Positions 41,615 through 48,206 of a DNA stretch of 48,206 nt are shown piece after piece. Position 1 is the first letter of the stretch, and every line of letters starts with the position of its first letter. The notes under the pieces were generated by a model that was given only the letters and a program-made list of their open reading frames with translations, did no database searches and was not told the DNA's origin. This DNA comes from Roseobacter sp. (lineage in GTDB: Bacteria; Pseudomonadota; Alphaproteobacteria; Rhodobacterales; Rhodobacteraceae), in contig NZ_JAHEHZ010000006.1 in assembly GCF_024639605.1 (NCBI RefSeq), forward strand, positions 1-48,206, read 5' to 3'. The position numbers and the translations under genes were made by a program.

Positions 41615-43113
41615 TGGATTATACGCTCGGCATCGACATCGGCACCTATGAGACCAAGGGCGTTCTGGTCGATATGACCGGATCAGTGGTCGCACAAGCG
41701 GCCCGTGGCCACAAAATGCTTGTGCCGCGTCCGGGCTGGGCAGAGCACCGCCCGGAAGAAGACTGGTGGGGCGATTTCGTTTTTGTCTGCCGAAAGCTGC
41801 TGAAAGAAAGCGGTATTGCCCCCGGTGCCATCCGCGCCGTTTCCTGCAGCGCCATCGGCCCCTGCATGTTGCCGGTGAATGCAGCGGGAGATCCGCTCAT
41901 GAATGGCGTGCTCTATGGTGTCGATGGCCGTGCTGCTGCCGAAGTGCAGGAGCTCACGGACCGCATCGGCGAAGAGCAGACCATCGCACGGTGCGGCAAC
42001 GCGCTGACATCACAATCCGTCGGGCCAAAAATCCTCTGGCTGAAACGCAACCATCCGGATCTGTACAAAAAGACGGCGCATATCCTGACCTCGACCAGCT
42101 TTCTGGTGCAGCGTCTGACCGGTGAGGTCGTGATCGACCACTATACCGCGGCGAATTTCTCGCCACTCTATGATGTCCAAAGGCAGGACTGGGTCGATGA
42201 CCTGGCCGATGACATCATCCCGTTGGAAAAACTTCCCCGCCTGTTGTGGTCGGACGAGATCGCCGGGGAGATTACAGCAGCTGCGGCCGGGGCAACAGGG
42301 CTTGCGCAGGGAACGCCCGTGACCGCAGGCACCATTGATGCCGCCGCCGAGGCGCTCTCGGTGGGTGTCGACCGGCCCGGCGACATGATGATGATGTACG
42401 GGTCCACGATCTTTATCATCCTGCGAACCCGGTCTCTCACGGCCGATCCACGCATCTGGTACGCGCCCTGGCTGTTCAGGGGCGAACACGCCTCGATGGC
42501 GGGGCTGGCGACCTCCGGCACACTGACCCACTGGTTCCGGGATCAGGTTGCGCGCGATCTCGACGCGGACGATGCCTTTCCCGCACTGGCGGCCGAGGCT
42601 GCCGCAAGCCCGCCCGGTGCAAACGGGCTGTTAATGCTGCCCTATTTCTCCGGTGAGCGGACACCGGTCCACGATACAAACGCAAAAGGGGTGCTCTTTG
42701 GTCTCAACCTTACCCACACGCGCGGCGATATGTACCGCGCGCTGATTGAGGGGATCGCACATGGTACCCGCCACGTTACCGACACCTTCGCAGACCTCGG
42801 CCAGTCCCCTGCCAGACTGCTCGCCGTAGGGGGCGGCACGCAGAACGCACTCTGGCTGCAGGCCACCTCCGATATCACCGGCATCGACCAGATCGTCTGT
42901 GAAAAAACCATCGGCGCGAGCTTTGGCGATGCTTTCATGGCGGCTCTCGCCGTGGGTTTGGTCGACCGCAGTGACATCACGAAATGGAACCCGGTTTCCC
43001 GGACAGTCACAGCCCGCCACGACCCGGTTTACGAAAAAGCGCACGGGCTTTTTCGCCGGCTCTATTCGCAGACAAAGGACATCGCAGAGGCGCTTGGACA
43101 GCCCCAGGCATAG
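41614..43113 (+). CDS. FGGY-family carbohydrate kinase (xylulokinase-like)
   Basis: A 499-residue kinase with the N-terminal phosphate-binding LGIDIGTYETKGVLVD, the catalytic-Asp region TAGTIDAAAEALSVG, a second ATP-domain block GLLMLPYFSGERTPVHD and VGGGTQNALWLQATSDITG. It likely phosphorylates a ketose or polyol from the ABC importer encoded convergently. The ATG shares a base with the previous stop (TGATG), so SgcQ-like, SgcX-like and this kinase form one unit. It ends seven bases from a convergent DUF2177 gene. Confidence 0.92.
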   Translation: MDYTLGIDIGTYETKGVLVDMTGSVVAQAARGHKMLVPRPGWAEHRPEEDWWGDFVFVCRKLLKESGIAPGAIRAVSCSAIGPCMLPVNAAGDPLMNGVLYGVDGRAAAEVQELTDRIGEEQTIARCGNALTSQSVGPKILWLKRNHPDLYKKTAHILTSTSFLVQRLTGEVVIDHYTAANFSPLYDVQRQDWVDDLADDIIPLEKLPRLLWSDEIAGEITAAAAGATGLAQGTPVTAGTIDAAAEALSVGVDRPGDMMMMYGSTIFIILRTRSLTADPRIWYAPWLFRGEHASMAGLATSGTLTHWFRDQVARDLDADDAFPALAAEAAASPPGANGLLMLPYFSGERTPVHDTNAKGVLFGLNLTHTRGDMYRALIEGIAHGTRHVTDTFADLGQSPARLLAVGGGTQNALWLQATSDITGIDQIVCEKTIGASFGDAFMAALAVGLVDRSDITKWNPVSRTVTARHDPVYEKAHGLFRRLYSQTKDIAEALGQPQA

Positions 43114-43119
43114 CCAGCT

Positions 43120-43527
43120 TCAGACGGCGCTGGACCAGCGCGCAACGGCCACACCCACGGTGGCCGAGACCCCCGTCAACAACGTGCCCCAGATCAGATC
43201 AGTGGCCACCATGCGCCATGTCCAGTCCTTCAGCGTGGCGAGATTGGTGAACTCGTATGTTCCGTAACCCATCGCACCGATCAGTGCCGCGGAACCAAAC
43301 ACCGCAAGCAGCGCGCGCCCGTCCTGCATCGCAGGCCAGCTGACAAACCAGAGCAGAACTCCGATATAAAAGGCATAGAAGATCACAGCCGGGCCCAGGC
43401 GCGGACTGTCGAGCAGAAGAGAGGCAATATCGCGCTCAAACACAGGTTTCACGATGTAGCGAAGGCCCATAAAATCCAGGCCCAGAAACACCGCGAAGGT
43501 CACGATGTAGAGAATGGCAAGCGTCAT
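43120..43527 (-). CDS. DUF2177 membrane protein
   Basis: A 135-residue protein with four membrane segments, of the DUF2177 family. Seen are LYIVTFAVFLGLDFMGLRYI, AVIFYAFYIGVLLWFV, GAMGYGTYEFTNLATLKDWTW and LIWGTLLTGVSATVGV; the block YGTYEFTNLATLKDW is the family hallmark. Function unknown. The ATG at 43527 has AGGAG upstream. It follows the ABC permease gene by 90 bases on the same strand but need not belong to that operon. Confidence 0.9.
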   Translation of the reverse strand: MTLAILYIVTFAVFLGLDFMGLRYIVKPVFERDIASLLLDSPRLGPAVIFYAFYIGVLLWFVSWPAMQDGRALLAVFGSAALIGAMGYGTYEFTNLATLKDWTWRMVATDLIWGTLLTGVSATVGVAVARWSSAV

Positions 43528-43617
43528 ACCGGCTCCTGTCGTTGCACTCTGAGCGAACACGCGACAGTGTCAAAAGGTTCCGAACGGGCCATCGCCTGGT
43601 GCAAACGGGCCTGTGGC

Positions 43618-44532
43618 CTACTTCACGGCCCCCGCGGCCATGCCCTTGATGATATATTTTTCCAGAAAGATAGCGACCACCACCAGCGGCAGGATCGCGG
43701 CTGAAGAAAGCGCCGCCATCGACCACCAGTTGATCCCCTGAGACCCCGTCTGGGACGCCACCATTACAGGCAGGGTTTTGGCATCCGTCGAGGTGAGCAG
43801 TGCGGCGAAGAAATACTCGTTCCAGCAAAGAACAAGGCTCAGGATGAAGGCCGCGACCATGCCAGGCAGCGCGATGGGCAGAACGATCTGGATAAATGCG
43901 CCCCAGATGCCGAGACCATCGACAAGGGCCGCTTCTTCAAGCTCAACAGGGATGCCCTCAAACTGATCGCGCATGATCCAGATGACGATGGGCAGCACCA
44001 TCAGCGTGTAGAGCAGGATGAGCCCCACGCGGCTGTCGAGCAAATCAAGCGAACGGTAAAGCACGAGGAATGGCAGTGCCAGGACCACCGGTGGCAGGAT
44101 CATCTGGCTGAGGAAGAAAAACGAGATATCGGAATTGCGCATGAAGCCGAACTTAAAGCTGAACCGCGACAAACCGTAGGCCGCCAGCGAACCCAGCACG
44201 ACCGCAAGGGCCGAGGCCGAAAGTGCGACCACTGTGCTGTTCCAGAAACGCTTCAGGAATTCTTCGCGCACGGTGGACACCTCACCGATAAGGCGCGGCG
44301 AGAGACCTAAGGATTCCCACCCTTTCCAGCGCGGCGTGAAATCCCACCAGGGAATGAGGTTGCCCTTCATCACGTCAGGCGCAAGCTTGAAGGAGGTGGT
44401 GATCGTCCAGAAGATCGGGAACAGACAAATTACGGCCCAGGTCATCAGCGCGGCATAGATCGCCACGCGGCTGGCCCACCAGCGGGTTTTCATGCGCCGG
44501 TCGGACGGGTGATTTTTAAAAACAGCGCTCAT
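43618..44532 (-). CDS. Carbohydrate ABC transporter permease, MalG-like
   Basis: A 304-residue inner-membrane permease with six hydrophobic segments, starting near residue 21 with VAIYAALMTWAVICLFPIFW. The EAA loop contacting the ATPase reads EEAALVDGLGIWGAFIQIVLPIALPG. The binding-protein-dependent family motif (RFSFKFGFM start of the core) is intact. The ATG overlaps the stop of the MalF-like gene (ATGA). No ATPase gene follows on this strand: the next gene is DUF2177. Confidence 0.94.
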   Translation of the reverse strand: MSAVFKNHPSDRRMKTRWWASRVAIYAALMTWAVICLFPIFWTITTSFKLAPDVMKGNLIPWWDFTPRWKGWESLGLSPRLIGEVSTVREEFLKRFWNSTVVALSASALAVVLGSLAAYGLSRFSFKFGFMRNSDISFFFLSQMILPPVVLALPFLVLYRSLDLLDSRVGLILLYTLMVLPIVIWIMRDQFEGIPVELEEAALVDGLGIWGAFIQIVLPIALPGMVAAFILSLVLCWNEYFFAALLTSTDAKTLPVMVASQTGSQGINWWSMAALSSAAILPLVVVAIFLEKYIIKGMAAGAVK

Positions 44533-45635
44533 GCAGGTCGCTCCATCCAGCGGCTGACCAGCTTCAGGAGCAGGGTCACGAATATGATGATCAGCACCAG
44601 ATATACCATCGCCAGCAGCGTCCCGTAGCCGACGTTGGACCGGTCGCGGTATTCGCGGAAAATGAAACTTGTGACGCTGTCAGTGGCCCCGCCCGGCCCG
44701 CCGGATGTGACGTTGATGATCACATCCGCCAGCTTGAGTTTGAAAATAATCCGGATCACCACGGCGGTCACGGAAACCGGCAGCATCAGCGGGAAAATCA
44801 CCTCTTTGAAGCTTTGCCATCCGCTTGCGCCATCGACTTTTGAGGCTTCGATGACTTCGCGCGGCAGCGCCTGCAAACCAGCCAGCAACATGATCATCAT
44901 GAAGGGGATAAACGTCCAGGCATCCATCGCCATGATCATGAAGCGCGCGATCTCGGGAGAGCCGAAAAAGCTCGGATTGTCCCAGCCAAGCTCGCGTGCA
45001 AGCCTCGAGATCGGCCCGAAGCGGATCTCCATCATCGATTTGCCGATCATCCATGAAACGGCTACCGGGCTGAGCATCAGCGGCAGCAGAAACACCACGC
45101 GAAAGAACTTCCGCGCCCTGATCTGCGCGTTGAGCAAAAGCGCCAGACCGAACGCGATGACATATTCCACGCTGACAGCCAGCACATAATACACCATATT
45201 TTTCAGCGCGTTCCAGTAAAACCCGTCGTTCCACATCTCACGCATATTGTCCCAGCCATTGGGCTGCGGGCCATCAGGTGAGGCAAGGTTCCAGTCGGTA
45301 AAGGATATATAGCCGGCAAAGAGCAGCGGGAAGATAACGAGGCTGATCACAAAGAGTGCAGCCGGCAGGACAAAGAGCGTACGCTTGCCCTTTTCGCCGT
45401 TGATGATCACCTGAGCGGCACAAAGCGCCGTGGCCCAGAGCATATAGGCATAAAGCACCGGTCGCCAGGTTGCGAAACCGATGTCGGTACGACCGGTTTC
45501 ATGGGCGAACTGAAACACCGCCAGAAGAACGACAAGCGCCGCCGAGGCACGCACCATCCAGCGCCCTGTCCGCTGCCGCGCTTCAGAAATATTGTCCGCC
45601 GTGACGGTATGCAGCAGGTCGCCCTCGGTACTCAT
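44529..45635 (-). CDS. Carbohydrate ABC transporter permease, MalF-like
   Basis: A 368-residue permease, larger than usual because of an extra N-terminal pair of membrane segments (about 28-46 and 58-78) before the six-helix core. The core begins FVLPAALFVISLVIFPLLFAGYISFTDWNL; the EAA loop is EVIEASKVDGASGWQSFKEVIFPLMLP. The start at 45635 has only a weak CGGGA before it. It partners the MalG-like protein and the upstream binding protein. Confidence 0.93.
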   Translation of the reverse strand: MSTEGDLLHTVTADNISEARQRTGRWMVRASAALVVLLAVFQFAHETGRTDIGFATWRPVLYAYMLWATALCAAQVIINGEKGKRTLFVLPAALFVISLVIFPLLFAGYISFTDWNLASPDGPQPNGWDNMREMWNDGFYWNALKNMVYYVLAVSVEYVIAFGLALLLNAQIRARKFFRVVFLLPLMLSPVAVSWMIGKSMMEIRFGPISRLARELGWDNPSFFGSPEIARFMIMAMDAWTFIPFMMIMLLAGLQALPREVIEASKVDGASGWQSFKEVIFPLMLPVSVTAVVIRIIFKLKLADVIINVTSGGPGGATDSVTSFIFREYRDRSNVGYGTLLAMVYLVLIIIFVTLLLKLVSRWMERPA

Positions 45636-45691
45636 GTCCCGAGGTTAGCCGCGTCTTTGGCGACTGTTAACCCTGTAAATGAAACAGTGCG

Positions 45692-45916
45692 TTAATCACC
45701 GTCACCGCCGCTGCAGCCATCGCTGAAACTACTGCAGCCGCCGGCAATCGATCCGCTGCCATCATCCTCGTTGCGTCGCGGATGATCGGTAAGCTGACGG
45801 ATGAGCCAGACAACAGCGAGGATGAACAGCGCAATAAAAACGCCGTTCATCGGGTTGTCCGGAAAGGCACGCAAACCGGGGCTGAAAAGACCTTCGTTCA
45901 TAGCGTCGGTCTGCAT
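45692..45916 (-). CDS. Small single-pass membrane protein with Cys/Gly-rich tail
   Basis: A 74-residue product, or 69 if the second Met is used; neither start has a clear ribosome-binding site. After FPDNPMN comes one hydrophobic segment GVFIALFILAVVWLI, then QLTDHPRRNEDDGSG and a tail GGCSSFSDGCSGGDGD with two Cys. No family is recognised. It lies between the sugar-binding protein gene and the permease genes on the same strand, 11 bases after the 37-residue ORF, so it is likely co-transcribed with the transporter. Confidence 0.5.
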   Translation of the reverse strand: MQTDAMNEGLFSPGLRAFPDNPMNGVFIALFILAVVWLIRQLTDHPRRNEDDGSGSIAGGCSSFSDGCSGGDGD

Positions 45917-45926
45917 GTCAATCGCG

Positions 45927-46040
45927 TCAGTCGTTTACGTCCTGGCCTGCACTACCTTCACGGTTGCGGCGGGCCATACGAACGACGAGGGCGAGGATAA
46001 GGACCATCCCGATGATAAGAAAAATGCTGGCGTCAGGCAT
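45927..46040 (-). CDS. 37-residue single-pass membrane microprotein
   Basis: Below usual gene-calling size but coherent: MPDASIFLIIGMVLILALVV is followed by RMARRNREGSAG and QDVND, giving one hydrophobic helix with a positively charged flank (predicted N-out/C-in). GGAGT stands nine bases before the ATG. The stop is 11 bases before the start of the 74-residue ORF. Both may be transporter accessory peptides. There is no family match that I know. Confidence 0.45.
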   Translation of the reverse strand: MPDASIFLIIGMVLILALVVRMARRNREGSAGQDVND

Positions 46041-46270
46041 CAGAGTACTCCGAGGTTTGTTTGTTTCAGTCAGTGCGGCACAGCGCTAACATCGTAAAGT
46101 GGCGCGAATGTGGCGCAGATACGGATTCCGCGCCTGCAGACCAGGACCCGGACGCGTGCATATTGATGTGAAAAAACAATGGCATAATCCCTGCGCAACC
46201 CACACATCGTGGCTCCACTGCCCGGAGCCGGGACCCGGCATGTATCCGAAGGCAAAGGCCGGACGATGAA

Positions 46271-46300
46271 AAATGGCGCACGAAACCCCGTGCGCCATTT
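46271..46300 (-). terminator. Strong hairpin after the sugar-binding protein gene
   Basis: AAATGGCGCAC and GTGCGCCATTT form a perfect 11-bp stem with an 8-base loop; on the minus strand five T follow directly (TTTTT ending the stem). It lies 30 bases after the stop of the binding-protein gene and before the microprotein and permease genes, so it probably lets only part of the transcription through. Confidence 0.8.
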
Positions 46301-46329
46301 ATCCTGATTAAGCCAGCTGTGCCGCAGTC

Positions 46330-47958
46330 TCAGAGACCGAGCGACGCCTTATAAAGTGCGATCTGGCTCTCGCGTCCGATCTGGTCGGTGATCTTTTCCC
46401 AGGCCGCCGCGATGGCATCCGCAGTTTCCTGCGCCGATCCGTACTGGCCGGCATAGCCCTTGGCCAGTTCATCCTCAGCTACGGAATAATACTGGAAGAT
46501 GCCCGGAATACGCGGTTCGATCGCGGCATTCGGGTGGTTGTAGCTGTCCGCGTTCGAGCCGAGATAATCCTCTACAAATGCGCGGTCGTAGCCGGCTTCT
46601 TCCCACTCCTCATACTGAAAGTGCGACTGGCGGTAAGGCTGGAAACCCGACGGATAGGCCGAAGCCCAGAGCGACAGATCTTTGCCGCCCAGATGCGCCG
46701 CGGCTGACCACGCAGCTTTCTTCTTCTTTTCGTCGCCCTCAACCGTGGCCATCACGTAAACGCCCCAGCCGATATAGGCCATATTGGGCGCTTCGTTGCG
46801 GGTCTCCTCCCATTCGCCGGCCTGCGCGTTGTAAACGCGATCAGATGCCGGGTTGATGCCAAATCCCACGACATCGCCAACGACAGAGGTGTCGGACGTG
46901 CGCGCGGATGAGCCGACATCGCCCCACCACATCAGCATCGAGCCTGTGCCCGCAAGGAACTGCTGGAACGCGGTCGTGCCCGGATCGGCGTTGATCTGGT
47001 CTGCCGGATAAGCGCCGGCCTCAATGAGGTCCATCACATCCTGAATAGCCTGAACCCAGGCGGGGTTATTCACCATTGGCTTCATCGTGTCAGGCTCAAA
47101 GAGCCAGGCCGGGCTGTTGGGGTGCTTTGCATAGGCCGATGCGCGGTTTTCAAGGAAATAAAACCCGAAACCGCCCCAGCCCTTGAGCGGATCAAGATAG
47201 CCATGCGCCGGCAGACCGGTCAGCGGATCTTCCTTGCCGATCAGCTCTTTGGAGACCTCGTTAATCTCCTGCCAGGTAGTGGGCACCTCGCGGCCGGTCA
47301 GAGAACCCTCGCCGAAATAATCGGTACGATAAGCAAACGAATGGCAGTCGCCGTCGATGGAGACACGGTAGGTTTTTCCGTCCCATGTACCAACCGGCTC
47401 TTTGAGGTAATCGACATAGTCGTCCATGTCGATCTGCTCTTTTACCCAGTCGGGCATCTCTGAGGCCAGACCCTTGCCCAGCACGTCGCCTTCAAAGGGT
47501 GCACCCATCTCGACGATGTCGAAATCAACCGTGCCTGTCGCGATAGACTGCTGCAAACGCGCGTTGTAATCGGCCTGCGCCAGATCGATCCAGTTGATCG
47601 TGGCACCGGTATAGGCCTCCCAGGGCTTCAGGAACCCGCGGAAGAGAAAGTTATGCAGGTTCTGGTTGTTCAGACCCATGAAGGTCAGCTCGACCCCTTC
47701 AAACTCGCCTTCGGCCACGTTCTCTTTGGTCGCTCCGAGGCACAGCTCACCGACCTTCTGCCAGTCGCTGTCGGTCGGAGACCCTGCACCCACGCCGGGG
47801 ATCTTCAGAATCTCGGCACGGACATTGCCATGCGCATCGGCCATCGCCGCGCCTTTTGGCATCATCGCCATGGCGCCCACTGCAGCAGATCCTTTGAGCA
47901 TCTGGCGGCGGTTCATTTTCTGCGCGGCACGAATGTAGTTGTAGAGTTCGACCTTCAT
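46330..47958 (-). CDS. Sugar ABC transporter substrate-binding protein, Tat-exported
   Basis: A 542-residue extracellular solute-binding protein of the carbohydrate type. A 16-residue leader (KVELYNYIRAAQK) precedes a twin-arginine signal NRRQMLKGSAAVGAMAM with Arg17-Arg18, cleaved near residue 40 (AMADA). The mature chain contains VELTFMGLNNQNLHNFLFRGF, FDIVEMGAPFEG, SIDGDCHSFAYRTDYFG and GTGSMLMWWGD. The ATG at 47958 behind GGGAGGA is clear; the longer frame to 48012 is rejected. It is larger than classic MalE (about 400). A perfect -35 box upstream and a terminator-like hairpin downstream indicate strong expression relative to the permeases. Confidence 0.93.
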   Translation of the reverse strand: MKVELYNYIRAAQKMNRRQMLKGSAAVGAMAMMPKGAAMADAHGNVRAEILKIPGVGAGSPTDSDWQKVGELCLGATKENVAEGEFEGVELTFMGLNNQNLHNFLFRGFLKPWEAYTGATINWIDLAQADYNARLQQSIATGTVDFDIVEMGAPFEGDVLGKGLASEMPDWVKEQIDMDDYVDYLKEPVGTWDGKTYRVSIDGDCHSFAYRTDYFGEGSLTGREVPTTWQEINEVSKELIGKEDPLTGLPAHGYLDPLKGWGGFGFYFLENRASAYAKHPNSPAWLFEPDTMKPMVNNPAWVQAIQDVMDLIEAGAYPADQINADPGTTAFQQFLAGTGSMLMWWGDVGSSARTSDTSVVGDVVGFGINPASDRVYNAQAGEWEETRNEAPNMAYIGWGVYVMATVEGDEKKKKAAWSAAAHLGGKDLSLWASAYPSGFQPYRQSHFQYEEWEEAGYDRAFVEDYLGSNADSYNHPNAAIEPRIPGIFQYYSVAEDELAKGYAGQYGSAQETADAIAAAWEKITDQIGRESQIALYKASLGL

Positions 47959-48069
47959 GTGTGTCCTCCCGGGAAAAATCAGATCTTTAAAAAGCAGGCG
48001 GACAGCAGACATCGCAGATTGTTATCTTTGGCGACAGCCAGAGCCGGTTATTCCTCCCGCAGAGCCCCG

Positions 48070-48097
48070 AGTATGGTCGAGATTCGAATTGTGTCAA
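48070..48097 (-). promoter_or_regulatory. Sigma-70-like promoter of the sugar ABC operon with internal palindrome
   Basis: On the minus strand TTGACA (48097-48092) is followed, 16 bases on, by CATACT (48075-48070). Between them is the palindrome ATTCGAAT (48082-48089), a good position for a repressor operator. It lies 112 bases before the start of the binding-protein gene. Confidence 0.6.
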
Positions 48098-48171
48098 CAA
48101 AAGCCGCATGAGCCGTGGACAGCCAGATTTCCCTTCTCTAGCATCGCGATGAGATCGGGAGCGGGGGGCTC

Positions 48172-48206
48172 ATGTCAGACGTCAGAATTACAGATATCCG
48201 GAAATC
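48172..48206 (+). CDS. Start of a gene cut by the right edge, perhaps an enolase-superfamily enzyme
   Basis: An ATG at 48172 behind GGAGCGGGG opens a frame reading SDVRITDIRK to the window end. The run of I-T-D-I-R is common at the start of mandelate racemase/sugar-acid dehydratase proteins, which would fit the aldonate made by the lactonase, but eleven residues prove nothing. Confidence 0.4.
   Translation, partial: MSDVRITDIRK

Noticed and set aside
46066-46281. 71-residue minus-strand ORF between the sugar-binding protein and the microprotein
   Set aside because: It overlaps the terminator hairpin, has no ribosome-binding site, and its composition (Ser, Cys, His, Arg) is not protein-like; other frames of equal length exist here.
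1-48206. RNA genes, CRISPR arrays, insertion sequences or prophage remnants
   Set aside because: No tRNA cloverleaf, rRNA stretch, regularly spaced repeats, transposase, integrase or phage structural gene was found on either strand by reading.

Overview
The window reads as a chromosomal segment of an alphaproteobacterium, most likely of the Rhodobacteraceae (Roseobacter group). The signs are moderately GC-rich coding sequence with many ATGA/GTGA start-stop overlaps, an HPr / mannose-type EIIA / RapZ / short HprK / ChvG-ChvI locus, a methylsuccinyl-CoA dehydrogenase of the ethylmalonyl-CoA pathway, and the order rsh-DUF2062-pdxJ-acpS-lepB-rnc-era-recO. I see no rRNA, tRNA, CRISPR array, insertion sequence or prophage.

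Layout. 1-2.3 kb: end of etfA, a DUF6473-like gene and 3-hydroxybutyryl-CoA dehydrogenase. 2.3-7.7 kb (minus): chvI-chvG-hprK-rapZ-EIIA-ptsH-acyltransferase, a signalling operon with an incomplete PTS. 8.0-9.7 kb: pckA, divergent from chvI. 9.7-12 kb: an unusual regulator/acyltransferase-like pair facing a small XRE regulator. 12-15 kb: mcd, then a TetR regulator coupled to a META-domain lipoprotein. 14.9-24.5 kb (minus): a housekeeping block (folK, rpoZ, rsh, DUF2062, pdxJ, a membrane protein, acpS, lepB, rnc, era, DUF1491, recO). 24.6-28 kb: NYN-domain protein, then ispH, a small ORF, DUF3429, a methyltransferase and rnhA, tightly overlapping.

The accessory half starts at 28 kb. At 28.0-35.7 kb a two-component system with its own periplasmic binding protein (minus strand) diverges from a tripartite tricarboxylate transporter (tctCBA) that is translationally linked to an AtuA-family (DUF1446) plus DUF4387 pair. 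This looks like a complete sense-import-metabolise unit for an unidentified carboxylate, with a tandem response-regulator site in the 100-bp divergent promoter.

From 35.9 kb to the right edge lies a carbohydrate catabolic region: xylose-isomerase-like TIM barrel plus PfkB kinase; aldo/keto reductase plus lactonase (aldose to lactone to aldonate logic); an SgcQ/SgcX-like pair with an FGGY kinase; and an ABC importer (Tat-exported binding protein, two permeases, no ATPase in view) with two tiny single-pass membrane proteins encoded between binding protein and permeases. A further gene starts at the right edge. The substrate cannot be named from sequence alone.
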